Shown here piece after piece: positions 1 through 8,162 of a stretch of 64,000 nucleotides of DNA (its first letter is position 1; each line of letters begins with the position of its first letter). The notes beneath the pieces were generated by a model. That model was not told where the DNA came from, searched no databases, and was given only the letters and a program-made list of their open reading frames with translations. The position numbers and the translations under genes were made by a program. Origin of the DNA: Microvirga makkahensis (GTDB taxonomy: Bacteria; Pseudomonadota; Alphaproteobacteria; Rhizobiales; Beijerinckiaceae). The stretch is from the NCBI RefSeq assembly GCF_009830105.1, contig NZ_WURB01000005.1, positions 289,688-353,687 of the forward strand, given 5' to 3'.

Positions 1-183
1 GGGATAGCTGCCGGATGCGATGCTGTACCCGCCGATCCGCCCTCCCGCATAACTCCGGTAGCTCATCACCGACACCTCAATGGAATCGAAGGCCGCATCC
101 GCTGCCGGGAAACCATTGATGTAGTCGTGGGTGTGCTTCAGGCCAAGGGCACGGCCCAGTTCGTGAAGAAGGGTGAAATAGAT
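1..183 (-). pseudogene. Serralysin-like (M10) metalloprotease fragment
   Basis: Reading the minus strand from about 180 down to 1 gives an uninterrupted M10 protease core. It contains TLLHELGRALGLKH, which matches the zinc site HExxHxxGxxH, then a Met-turn VMSYRSYAGG, and it runs off the left edge. The middle zinc-ligand His is Arg here (HELGR); one base change from a His codon would explain it. Upstream of residue IYF, near position 180, the protease resemblance stops and a plus-strand VCBS/RTX coding segment begins, so the N-terminal half is missing. I read this as the remnant of a secreted calcium-dependent protease, probably inactive. The part beyond the window edge could not be seen. Confidence 0.7.
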
Positions 184-911
184 GCAGCAACGGCAGAGCC
201 AGCGGCAATGTCATTCTCGGCGGGGCAAACGGTGCAGGTCAAGACACTGATGCCGATGATGCTCTTACGGTCACTGCGAATACGGCGCCGAGCTACGGCA
301 CCGTGGTTCTCAAAGCTGACGGGACGTACACCTACACCGCAAAGGCCGACGTGCTTCGGGCTCTTGGCGCCGGCCAGATCCTGACTGATACCTTTACCTA
401 TGTTGCCAGCGGTCAGAACGGCGGGGCCTCCAGTGCCACTGCTTCGATCGTCTCGCGCGGACGAGAGGACACGATCTCGGGCGGTATCGGAAACGACTTT
501 CTCGTCGGCGGAAATTACGGAGACCGTCTCTACGGCTATGGCGGCAATGACAGGCTGTATGGCGGACAGGGTGCCGATCTCCTCGACGGGGGCTCTGGCC
601 GCGATGCTTTCGTGTTCAATGCCAAGCCCAAGAAAGGTGCGGTTGACACGATCCTGGACTTCAACCTCTTAGAGGACAGGATTGTGCTGGATAGCGCAGT
701 CTTTGATGTGCTCGGCGGGCCGGGCATATTCAGGTGGGATGCTTTGCGATGGGGCGCTAAGGCAACCGATGCCAACGACCGCAACCGTTACGACTTCCTC
801 ACGGGCGCTCTCTCCTATGATGGTGATGCCAGTGGATCGGCAGCTGCGGTTCAGATTGCCAAAGTCAGTCCATGGCTGTGGCTGACCCGCGACGATTTCA
901 GGGTCATTTAG
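177..911 (+). pseudogene. Truncated VCBS/RTX calcium-binding protein, C-terminal remnant
   Basis: The frame is open from just after a TGA at 174 to the stop at 909-911. It begins mid-domain with a VCBS/cadherin-like segment (SGNVILGGANGAG, then LKADGTYTYTAKAD). RTX nonapeptides follow (GGIGNDFLVGG, GGNDRLYGGQGADLLDGGSG), and it ends in the tail typical of type I-secreted proteins (DTILDFNLLEDRIVLDSAVF). There is no credible ATG or signal. A GTG at 303 is only an internal codon of the VCBS domain. The 5' end abuts the opposite-strand protease fragment at about 180, so this is a rearranged 3' remnant. The intact ancestor would have been a type I-secreted surface or matrix protein. A possible alternative is translation from the GTG giving a 202-residue RTX tail. 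Confidence 0.7.
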
Positions 912-1185
912 AAACCCGATGGCTGGAAGACCGTAGCGCCCCGAACAGGAAAGCCGCGTCGCCCGCGGTGTCCACCCGGCGAGCCATGGTCGCCGGCTCT
1001 GGAGCGTTGATCTCAGAAGCGATCGATCCGGAGTGCGCTCTTTGGGAGCAGACGATCGTGCAACGCAAGCCCTCGGGTCCGCCCGACGGGCTCATGGCGG
1101 CTCCGGCAAGGGATCCTGCCGTTGAAATCATCCTCAAGGCATCGCCTGACACCTTCTCCAGGATCCCGCTTCTCATTGGACAGTG

Positions 1186-1566
1186 TTACGCGGGCTCAGT
1201 ATCGATGCCAGATTCAGCCAGATCCTTGAACCCACCTATATTGAAAACGGCGGTGTAGCCCATGTCCTGAAGCGTTTTTCCGGCAAGGGCGGAACGGCCG
1301 CCCGAGGCGCAATGCAGGAGGATGGTCCTGTCCTTCTGAAAGGCGGGGTTATGGTATTGACTGTCCGGATCTGCCCGGAACTCCAGCATGCCGCGGGAGA
1401 CGTTCATCGCACCTTTGAGGCGGCCGGTCTGCTGAACCTCCGTCGGGTCGCGGACATCGACGACAAGCGTATTGCCGGACTGCATCTTCTCCCTGGCTTC
1501 AGCGGGCGACAAACGAGGAACGGCGGAATTGGCTTCCTCCAGAAAGTCCTTGACGCTCTTGGGCAT
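1186..1566 (-). CDS. Rhodanese-like sulfurtransferase
   Basis: A single-domain rhodanese of 126 residues. The family moves sulfane sulfur through a persulfide on one cysteine. The active loop CASGGRS follows TILLHC and fits the CxxGxR-type loop; VVDVRDPTEV is the CH2A-type motif. I chose the start MPKSVKDF at 1566 because GGGAGA lies about seven bases upstream; an ATG at 1593 would add nine residues without a site. There is no signal peptide, so it is cytoplasmic. It stands alone among decayed genes. Substrate and partner cannot be told from sequence. Confidence 0.88.
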   Translation of the reverse strand: MPKSVKDFLEEANSAVPRLSPAEAREKMQSGNTLVVDVRDPTEVQQTGRLKGAMNVSRGMLEFRADPDSQYHNPAFQKDRTILLHCASGGRSALAGKTLQDMGYTAVFNIGGFKDLAESGIDTEPA

Positions 1567-1854
1567 CGCTTTCTCCCATCTGCAAACTTTCAAGGGCTGG
1601 AAGGCTCCGCCCAGAGCGGCGACCTGTCAAGAAGAACAAGAGAGGTAAGGGGACTGAGGGCGCTCGGCAGTTCCTCCTTCAGGGCTTGCAGGCACAGGCA
1701 GGCGGTCTGCAATGAGCGACCTCCGGGAGCAGACTGGTCATGGGCGCATCCGCGATGGGCTGGATCAGCGCACCGGCGCATCCAAAAGATGCTTTGCATG
1801 CAGTGCACGGCGGCTTGACCCTCTCCGGCCGGGCTCAATGGTCGAGATAGTCTC

Positions 1855-2439
1855 TCATTCGGCAGCACCCATGAGTTCGGACATTGTTTCTGGCCGGGGT
1901 CGCGTCAGGATCTGGATACGCCTGCCGTCGGGAAGCTCGATGGTGCGCAGGGTCATGACCTCGAGGCCGGCATCGATCCCCTCGCGGACCCTTTCAGCAC
2001 GGGCTGATCTAGAGCCTCGATCAGCCCGTTCGCGGCGCTGAGCCGATTGCACGGACCGTTCCTTTCTTGCCGCCGCCGAGCGAGCCTTCTGTCGGCGGTC
2101 CTTGCGTGCACTCACGGACTTGCGGGGTGGCGGCTTCAAGGCCGGTTTCTCCTCCTGGGCCACTGAGGTGACCCCTCCGGTTCGTCGCTGGGCCGGTTTC
2201 TCGTCCGCCTCGACTTTGGTTGCCGCGTCCATGTCCGCAGGCCGCGCAACCGGCTCGGGCGTGGCGGGCTTCGGTGAAGTCGCCGCAGGAGTAGGGGAGG
2301 GGGCTGGATCAGGCGTTGCTGCAGCCTCGGAGGGCGGGTCAACCCATGGCCGTGGCGATTGTGCGTGGCCGGTCGATGCCGCAGCGAACAGGCCGAGGGC
2401 TAAGCTCACACTCCCGATCCAGTATAACGGTGTTCCCAT
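1855..2439 (-). CDS. Secreted Pro/Ala-rich basic protein of unknown function
   Basis: 194 residues. A clear signal peptide (about residues 1-26, hydrophobic core VSLALGLFAAAS, cleavage near GHAQS) is followed by a Pro/Ala-rich linker (about 30-75). A strongly basic Arg/Lys/Ser/Ala stretch follows (about 100-150), then a short ordered tail with LPDGRRIQILTRPRPE. The start is well supported: AGGAGG lies six bases before the ATG. I do not recognise a family. The tail could be a small beta hairpin, and the low-complexity middle resembles an envelope-spanning linker. It may be a periplasmic protein that contacts a negatively charged surface, but no function can be assigned. Confidence 0.65.
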   Translation of the reverse strand: MGTPLYWIGSVSLALGLFAAASTGHAQSPRPWVDPPSEAAATPDPAPSPTPAATSPKPATPEPVARPADMDAATKVEADEKPAQRRTGGVTSVAQEEKPALKPPPRKSVSARKDRRQKARSAAARKERSVQSAQRRERADRGSRSARAERVREGIDAGLEVMTLRTIELPDGRRIQILTRPRPETMSELMGAAE

Positions 2440-2600
2440 GGCAACCTCCTATCCGACAGAGGGAACGCTTGCCCGGTCTGACTTGGTTCCAACGTATCGT
2501 CAGGAACCCAGAACAAAATCGAGGGCGAATGTACGGCCAGGTTTTGTCTGAGAAGGGCCACGGGAAAACATGGAGGGAGAAATTCATCCGAGAGTAGCTC

Positions 2601-3337
2601 ATGGACCAGATCCTCGCCTTGACAGCAGCCCCGGCCGCATGGGCCGCTCCGAGAACCCTCGTCCCATGGAGGCGGTGCTCGGAACCGACAATCTGATCTT
2701 CATTTCGATTCGTACCAACAAATGAGCTCCTCACCAGCAGGCGAGGGCTCGGAGCATCGGCACCGCCTCGGCCCTCGTCCTCCGCCTGAAGATGTTGGAG
2801 ACGATAGTCACCACCGCCCGATTGACCGGACCCTTGTTCACGTCCCTCGGACACGACTTCTCCTGGAGGGATATCATTCTCGCGCCGGTGGCATCTTCCT
2901 CGTGTGGAAAGTCACGAAAGAAATCCAACACGATGTGGATCCCGATCCTGCACCGGACATGTTCGACAGCAGGCAGGCTGGAATGATCCTCGCTTCGGCG
3001 ACTGAGCAAATCCTGATGCTGGATCTGGTATTCTCGATCGCCGGCATCATCACGGCAGTCGGGATAACGGAGCCTGTTCCCATCATGGTCACCGCAGTAG
3101 TTACCTGCGTGACCGCCATGCGTCTTGCCGCTGACCCTTTGTCGCGGTTGATCCGGGCCAGTGCCACCCATGTCGGCACTGGGCTTCCTGCCGATGATCG
3201 ATATGACCCTGGTCGCGGAGGGCTGCATCTCCGCCGCGATGGTATTCTCCGCTCTTGCGGATGCGCTTAACATGCTCTTCCGGCCTGCCAAGAGAGCCCA
3301 CAAGGTTGGCCGCCAGGCTTTGTGCCAGGGCGGGTGA
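2601..3337 (+). pseudogene. TerC-family membrane protein, frameshifted pseudogene
   Basis: Pieces in successive frames reconstruct a full TerC/YkoY-type protein. [15 protein letters not shown] starts at 2601, and the frame shifts near 2660 into [15 protein letters not shown]. An in-frame TGA lies at 2723. The same frame continues with [19 protein letters not shown], shifts near 2885 into [18 protein letters not shown] and [15 protein letters not shown], and shifts again near 3175 into [10 protein letters not shown] and [15 protein letters not shown], ending with TGA at 3335. The segment between TLVAEG and AAMVFSA is shortened, so a small deletion is likely. TerC proteins are polytopic and linked to metal or tellurium resistance and metal export. 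At least three frameshifts and one stop make this copy non-functional. Confidence 0.85.
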
Positions 3338-3591
3338 TGCCCTGAGAAAGGAAGATGATCATGGACAGTTGATCGAGGCTCGCAACGGCTTCCATGGAGA
3401 AGCGGCTCCAGGGGACCTGGAGCCGCGATCGCGATGCCCTGTTCAGAGGATGGAGTACCGGACCCACAAGTGGATTCCGCTTTTCACGTCAAATCCTCTA
3501 GAGGCTTTCAGCGAAGTGAACTTGATTCGCTGCTCAATCATGCGGCGAACCAAAGAAAGAGATGATGCCATTCTCAGCGAGGCCGCTCCTC
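3338..3591. other. Non-coding gap with one hairpin
   Basis: No credible gene. A perfect 9-bp inverted repeat lies at 3402-3426 (GCGGCTCCA, 7-nt loop, TGGAGCCGC) without a T-tract. At 3539 an ATG opens MRRTKERDDAILSEA, which resembles the first residues of a TetR regulator but stops having any family resemblance within 20 residues. Its first 18 bases recur at about 26731. The gap lies between the decayed terC and the 3' end of the minus-strand epimerase. Confidence 0.4.
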
Positions 3592-6459
3592 TCAGAACAC
3601 GACGAAATCGGAGTTACTGAGAACCTTGTTGGCGCCGATGTTGGCGAAGGTTACTTGGCCTCCGGCTCTGCTCCCATTGGAGTCGTACCAGACATCACCG
3701 GTCGTCTTGTTGTAGCCGATGTAATCGTTCGAGTCCTTGGCGGACGATCCAATGGTGAAGAAGGCGGAACTGAGGGTGCCGGTACTCTTGAGGGCTTTGA
3801 AGATCGCATTCTCAAGTTTGATCGTGTCGTATCTCCCGTCGAAATCGCCGATCCTGTCTTTGTTCGCTGAGGAGCTCAAAGCAGAATTGAAAATGAACAC
3901 GTCATTGCCAGAGCCGCCATAGAGTAAATCGTTCCCTGCTGCGCCGTTTACGACATCATTGCCGCTCAAGCCCTTGATGACGTTGCCGGCCGCGTTGCCC
4001 ACCAAAGCATTGCCGAGATCGTTGCCGGTAAGGTCGATTGCGGAGCTTCCGATGCTTGTCATACTCTCCACGTGTGAGGAGAGGACATAGCTCACGCCGG
4101 TCACAATCCTATCGCTCGTGCCCCCTGTCGAGGTTTCAAGGACGACGTCGTTCTGGTCATCGACATAGTAATAGTCGTTCCCGTTGCCGCCTTGCATCCG
4201 GTCGGCAGCCGCGCCGCCATTGAGGATGTTGTTAGAGGAATTCCCAACAAGTGTATTGGCCAGTGCGTTGCCAGTTCCTTTGCTTGCGGTTCGGGTCAGA
4301 ATGAGATTTTCCGTATGCGCGGTGAGAGCATAGTTGATGCTGCTGTAAATCGTATCGATACCGCCATCAGTCCGCTCGATGACGAGATCGTCTATATTGT
4401 CGACGTAATAGTCGTCATCGCCATTGCCGCCGTCCATGGAGTCCGCTCCACCGCCTCCATTGAGAGTGTCTCTACCCGCCCAGCCTCTGAGAGTGTTGGC
4501 GGCAGCATTGCCGACGATCTTGTTGTTGAGCTCATTTCCGTTCAGCGTCAGACTACCGGTTCCGCTGGTCGTCAGGTGTTCGACGTTAGCCGAGAGCGTG
4601 TAGTTGACAGACGTAATGATGTGATCGTTGGTTCCTCCGCCGGCTGCTTCCACCACGAGGTCGCCTGTGTCATCAACATAGTATCTATCGTTTCCTAGGC
4701 CCCCTTCCATGCGATCTTCGCCTGCCAAGCCGTCGAGTATGTTATTCGAGGCATTGCCGACCAGGTTGTTGCCTGACGCAGAATTACCTTTGGCCGTCGT
4801 CGCCGTGCCAGTGAGAATCAGCCTTTCCACCGCCGTCGGAAGAGTATAGTTCGCGCTGCTGTACACCGTGTCGATACCACCAAGGCCATTGTTGACCTTC
4901 TCGACGATGACGTCGGTGACGAGGTTTACATAATACGTGTCGTTTCCATCACCGCCTTCGAGGGTATCGGAACCGGCGCCCCCATTGAGCGAATCGTCTC
5001 CGGCTCCCGCCTTGATCACGTTGTTCGCGGCATTGCCTACGATCTGATTGCTAAGTGCGTTGCCATATCCATTGATGGTTCGGAGGCCCGTGAGGGTCAG
5101 ATGCTCCACATTGTCGGTGAGAGTATAGGTAATCGAAGATAAAACGTGGTCGTTCGTTCCCTCGCCTGCGCTCTCCACAACAACATCTCGGGAATGGTTG
5201 ACAGTGTACGTGTCATTCCCACCGAGACCATGCATGGTGTCCGCGTCAGCCGTGCCTTCCATGACATCATCGCCAGAGGTTCCCTCGCGAACGAAGCCTG
5301 GAATTGATATATCGCCTGCATCCATGCCGCTGATCTTGTTGCCGATCGCCCTCGTGGTCGTAGGCCCTCCGTTGAGGTTTGTCGCTTCTTCACGAATTCC
5401 GTAGCGCGCATTGATTGAGCCGTCGGAATAGATGGTGTTATCCAGAACCTGCGTGTTCGTCGAATAATAGTTAATCTTTGTTACCGCATCGTCATAACGA
5501 AGGCGGATCTGAATCTCATCGTATGTACGGTCGGCTTCTTGGGAATTGTTGTAAATGAAGCTTTCGCGAACAAGCGTATCGGTAGAGCCCTCGACCCGGA
5601 TACCTTGACGAAGATTCTCGTAGATCCTGGCGCCTATGATCGAAACGTCATCCGAGAGCTTAACGAGTACGCCTTCCCTGGCGTTGCGATAGTACTCGCC
5701 GCCGATGACTTGGATGTTCGTCACCCAGGGAATGGTTGTGTATCCGTTCGGGATGATGTTGCCACGCTGAATGGTCAGGCCGGCGGATCCGTTGTCGTAC
5801 GCCTTGTTGTCCTGAAGAACAAGGTCGCTCGTTGCGTTCTGAATATTGAACCCATGCCGACCGTTTGCATACGAGACGTTGTTCTTGTACGTGCCACCAA
5901 CGATGAAGTCAGCTACGAATCCATCGAGCCCATTCCCGCGCGCCACGCAATTCTCAATTGTAACGTTCCGAGTGACTTCGTGCGGATTGAAGCCATAAGC
6001 CGTGCAATTCATGATCTCGACGCCGGACAATGTGATGTCGGACTGGATCTTGTTTTCCGCAGCTTTCACGCCACAGATGAAGCCGGCTTGGTGATCGGTG
6101 TTGTTGGCCCGGTTGCCGTCAATCGTCAGGTTTGAGATTGTTACATTCGAAACATCAGTCAATGCTGTACGAACGATGCCGTTGATCCGCGCATTGAATC
6201 CATCATCGAGCTTGATGATGGTTTTCCCCATTCCCTCGCCGATAAGCGACACGCCGGAGAGAAGCTCGACGCCTCCCTTGGACGGATCCTGATGATCTCC
6301 TGTGACGGCGTAAACGCCGGCTGCCAATTTGACGGTGACCTGCCCGCCATCAGGGTTCCTCTGATATTCGGCATTGGCGGCTTTGACGGCTGCGTCGATG
6401 GCAGCCATGTCCTGCTTCGCGTTTCCTGTCGGCGGGGCGACATTGATGATTGTGGCCAT
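3592..6459 (-). CDS. Secreted AlgE-type mannuronan C5-epimerase with RTX repeats
   Basis: 955 residues. Residues about 1-385 form a right-handed parallel beta-helix of the AlgE A-module type (LTIDGNR, VEIMNCTAYGF, NGLDGFVAD, GRHGFNI). The rest is a series of RTX/R-module-like blocks: GGxGxDxLxGG nonapeptides alternating with DxYYVDNxxDxVxE units, ending in a type I secretion-like tail. There is no N-terminal signal, as expected for ABC-type I export. Compared with AlgE4, Tyr155, His160 and Arg201 match the catalytic Tyr149, His154 and Arg195. The motif DPHE is NPHE (Asn158), and the position of Lys117 is His123. AlgE enzymes convert mannuronate to guluronate in polymer outside the cell; this one could be altered in specificity or be a lyase. 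It is divergent from algD, and AAGGA lies about nine bases before the ATG. Confidence 0.88.
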   Translation of the reverse strand: MATIINVAPPTGNAKQDMAAIDAAVKAANAEYQRNPDGGQVTVKLAAGVYAVTGDHQDPSKGGVELLSGVSLIGEGMGKTIIKLDDGFNARINGIVRTALTDVSNVTISNLTIDGNRANNTDHQAGFICGVKAAENKIQSDITLSGVEIMNCTAYGFNPHEVTRNVTIENCVARGNGLDGFVADFIVGGTYKNNVSYANGRHGFNIQNATSDLVLQDNKAYDNGSAGLTIQRGNIIPNGYTTIPWVTNIQVIGGEYYRNAREGVLVKLSDDVSIIGARIYENLRQGIRVEGSTDTLVRESFIYNNSQEADRTYDEIQIRLRYDDAVTKINYYSTNTQVLDNTIYSDGSINARYGIREEATNLNGGPTTTRAIGNKISGMDAGDISIPGFVREGTSGDDVMEGTADADTMHGLGGNDTYTVNHSRDVVVESAGEGTNDHVLSSITYTLTDNVEHLTLTGLRTINGYGNALSNQIVGNAANNVIKAGAGDDSLNGGAGSDTLEGGDGNDTYYVNLVTDVIVEKVNNGLGGIDTVYSSANYTLPTAVERLILTGTATTAKGNSASGNNLVGNASNNILDGLAGEDRMEGGLGNDRYYVDDTGDLVVEAAGGGTNDHIITSVNYTLSANVEHLTTSGTGSLTLNGNELNNKIVGNAAANTLRGWAGRDTLNGGGGADSMDGGNGDDDYYVDNIDDLVIERTDGGIDTIYSSINYALTAHTENLILTRTASKGTGNALANTLVGNSSNNILNGGAAADRMQGGNGNDYYYVDDQNDVVLETSTGGTSDRIVTGVSYVLSSHVESMTSIGSSAIDLTGNDLGNALVGNAAGNVIKGLSGNDVVNGAAGNDLLYGGSGNDVFIFNSALSSSANKDRIGDFDGRYDTIKLENAIFKALKSTGTLSSAFFTIGSSAKDSNDYIGYNKTTGDVWYDSNGSRAGGQVTFANIGANKVLSNSDFVVF

Positions 6460-6851
6460 TTATGGGGTTCCTTGGTGGATAAACCCTCATATAGCAAGGC
6501 ATAAATTTCTATCGATTGCGCCTTGGAGGTAATACATTCGCTTCCTGTATAAGACTTCGAGCCGTTTCTACTCGAAGACAGCGACCCGCATCCCATCAGG
6601 ATGCCTGTTTGTACGACAAACAATGCCGAAATGACGTGCAAATTCCCTCGGCAAGTACGCTGCCAAAATTCTTCTAAGATCTTTAGGGTTAAGTTTGGAT
6701 CTTCGTGGGAGTAGTTCTCAATATAACCCCTCGGGAGTATCTCTCCAGCCGAAATAGTGACGAGAAAATGTCAATCTGCGGGATATCTATTGGACTGTGC
6801 CGGCGCCCTGAACGACCGCGCCTTGATCTCTATTCCAACGGGAACCGCCTA
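6460..6851. promoter_or_regulatory. Divergent control region between epimerase and algD
   Basis: 392 bases with no credible gene, AT-richer than the flanks, separating two divergent polysaccharide genes, so both promoters should lie here. It holds two inverted repeats: a 17-bp palindrome at 6606-6622 and CTTCGAG/CTCGAAG at 6555-6577 with a 9-base gap. I could not pick out confident -35/-10 pairs. The frame of algD is open upstream to about 6705, but the AlgD family alignment begins exactly at the ATG at 6852. Confidence 0.5.
6606..6622. promoter_or_regulatory. Palindromic operator candidate
   Basis: TGTTTGT-ACG-ACAAACA is a perfect 7-bp inverted repeat around a 3-base centre, about 150 bases before the epimerase ATG and about 230 bases before algD. 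The size suits a dimeric regulator such as a GntR, LacI or TetR type. Its binding protein is unknown. Confidence 0.4.
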
Positions 6852-8162
6852 ATGCAAATCAGTGTCTTTGGAATTGGCTATGTTGGAGCTGTTTCGGCCG
6901 CATGTTTGGCTAACGATGGCCACAATGTCATCGCGGTCGATCCGAATCCGCAAAAGGTAGAGCCTCTGAATGAAGGCATAAGTCCAATCATCGAGCCGGG
7001 TCTCGGTGAGTTGATCCAGGACGGCATCCGCAGCAAGCGTCTCAAGGCGACAAGTGACATCGGCGAGGCTATTCAGGGATCAGACCTGTCATTCGTCTGT
7101 GTCGGCACGCCGTCGCGGCCCAACGGTTCCCTCGACACTGGCTATGTTATGGCGGCAGCCGAGCAGATTGGCGCCGCGATCCGGGAGAAGAACTCATTTC
7201 ATTCCATCGTCATGCGCTCCACCATCCTGCCGGGCACTATGGAGAGCATTATCGTGCCTGCCCTCGAGCGCGCTTCCGGAAGACAGGCAGGAGTTGGCTT
7301 CGGCGTGGCATACTATCCTGAGTTCCTGCGGGAAAGTACTGCAATCACGGACTACTACGATCCCGGTGCAATCATCTTCGGACGTCATGATCAGGCCACC
7401 ATCGATCGTCTGATAGAACTTCATAAGATCTTCAAGGTCGAGCCCCGGATCGTTTCGATTCGAACGGCCGAAGCGGTGAAATACACCAACAACGCCTGGC
7501 ACGCCCTGAAAATCAGTTTTGCCAACGAGATCGGCAATATCTGCAAGGCAGCAGGCATCGACAGCCACGCCGTAATGGACGTTCTTTGCTCCGATACGCG
7601 TCTCAACATATCGAAAGCCTATCTCAAGCCTGGATTTGCCTTTGGGGGGTCGTGCCTTCCAAAGGATCTGCGGGCCCTGCGCTTCGCAGCTCGAAAGCTG
7701 GAGGTGCCGACGCCGGTTCTCGATGCGACCATGGAGGCAAACGAGGAGCAACTGCGGCGCGCCTACTCCATGATCGCCGCCACAGGTAAACGCCGTGTCG
7801 GTATTATCGGGTTGAGCTTCAAGCCCGAGACGGACGATCTGCGCGAAAGCCCGCTCGTCGAACTTGCAGAGAGACTTCTCGGCCGTGGTTACGACATCCG
7901 GATCTATGATCCGAACATTCAGGTTTCAAAACTGACAGGCGCCAATCTGAACTTCGTAAGATCTCATCTGCCACACCTGACCTCCTTGCTCACGGCCGAC
8001 ATTAACGAGGTGATCGACCATGCTGACGTTTTTGTCTTGGGCAACCGTACGGAGGCTCAACGTTTGATCAGCGTCGTCAACGATGGCCGTCCGCTTATCG
8101 ATCTCGTCCGTATCGATCAGACAAGGTGTTCCGGTGACTTCTATCAGGGAATCTGCTGGTAA
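6852..8162 (+). CDS. algD: GDP-mannose 6-dehydrogenase (AlgD)
   Basis: Oxidises GDP-mannose to GDP-mannuronate with two NAD+, the committed step of alginate precursor synthesis. The protein has 436 residues, the same length as Pseudomonas AlgD. It has an N-terminal Rossmann site (VFGIGYVGAVSAACLA), an ESTAI segment with NPEF replaced by YPEF, and the catalytic cysteine at residue 268 in GFAFGGSCLPKD, the same number as in AlgD. The C-terminal domain includes IGLSFKPETDDLRESPLVE and the ending GICW seen in AlgD. These points favour AlgD over UDP-glucose dehydrogenases. The start at 6852 gives an N-terminus aligned with the family. It is the first gene of the operon and overlaps alg8 by 29 bases. 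Confidence 0.95.
   Translation: MQISVFGIGYVGAVSAACLANDGHNVIAVDPNPQKVEPLNEGISPIIEPGLGELIQDGIRSKRLKATSDIGEAIQGSDLSFVCVGTPSRPNGSLDTGYVMAAAEQIGAAIREKNSFHSIVMRSTILPGTMESIIVPALERASGRQAGVGFGVAYYPEFLRESTAITDYYDPGAIIFGRHDQATIDRLIELHKIFKVEPRIVSIRTAEAVKYTNNAWHALKISFANEIGNICKAAGIDSHAVMDVLCSDTRLNISKAYLKPGFAFGGSCLPKDLRALRFAARKLEVPTPVLDATMEANEEQLRRAYSMIAATGKRRVGIIGLSFKPETDDLRESPLVELAERLLGRGYDIRIYDPNIQVSKLTGANLNFVRSHLPHLTSLLTADINEVIDHADVFVLGNRTEAQRLISVVNDGRPLIDLVRIDQTRCSGDFYQGICW

Noticed and set aside
912..1185. Possible small genes in the gap after the RTX remnant
   Set aside because: Frames on both strands are short, without start sites or motifs; I see nothing definite in this stretch.
1590..1868. A 92-residue minus-strand frame between the rhodanese and secreted-protein genes
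   Set aside because: Cys/Arg/Pro-rich low-quality composition, no family and no ribosome site.
2339..2854. A 171-residue minus-strand frame across the terC start
   Set aside because: It spans two unrelated genes and shows no family or ribosome site; the TerC-like segments explain the plus strand.
3592..5400. Tandem repeats that could suggest a CRISPR or satellite array
   Set aside because: The repeats are imperfect, lie in one open frame and encode RTX/R-module units of the epimerase.
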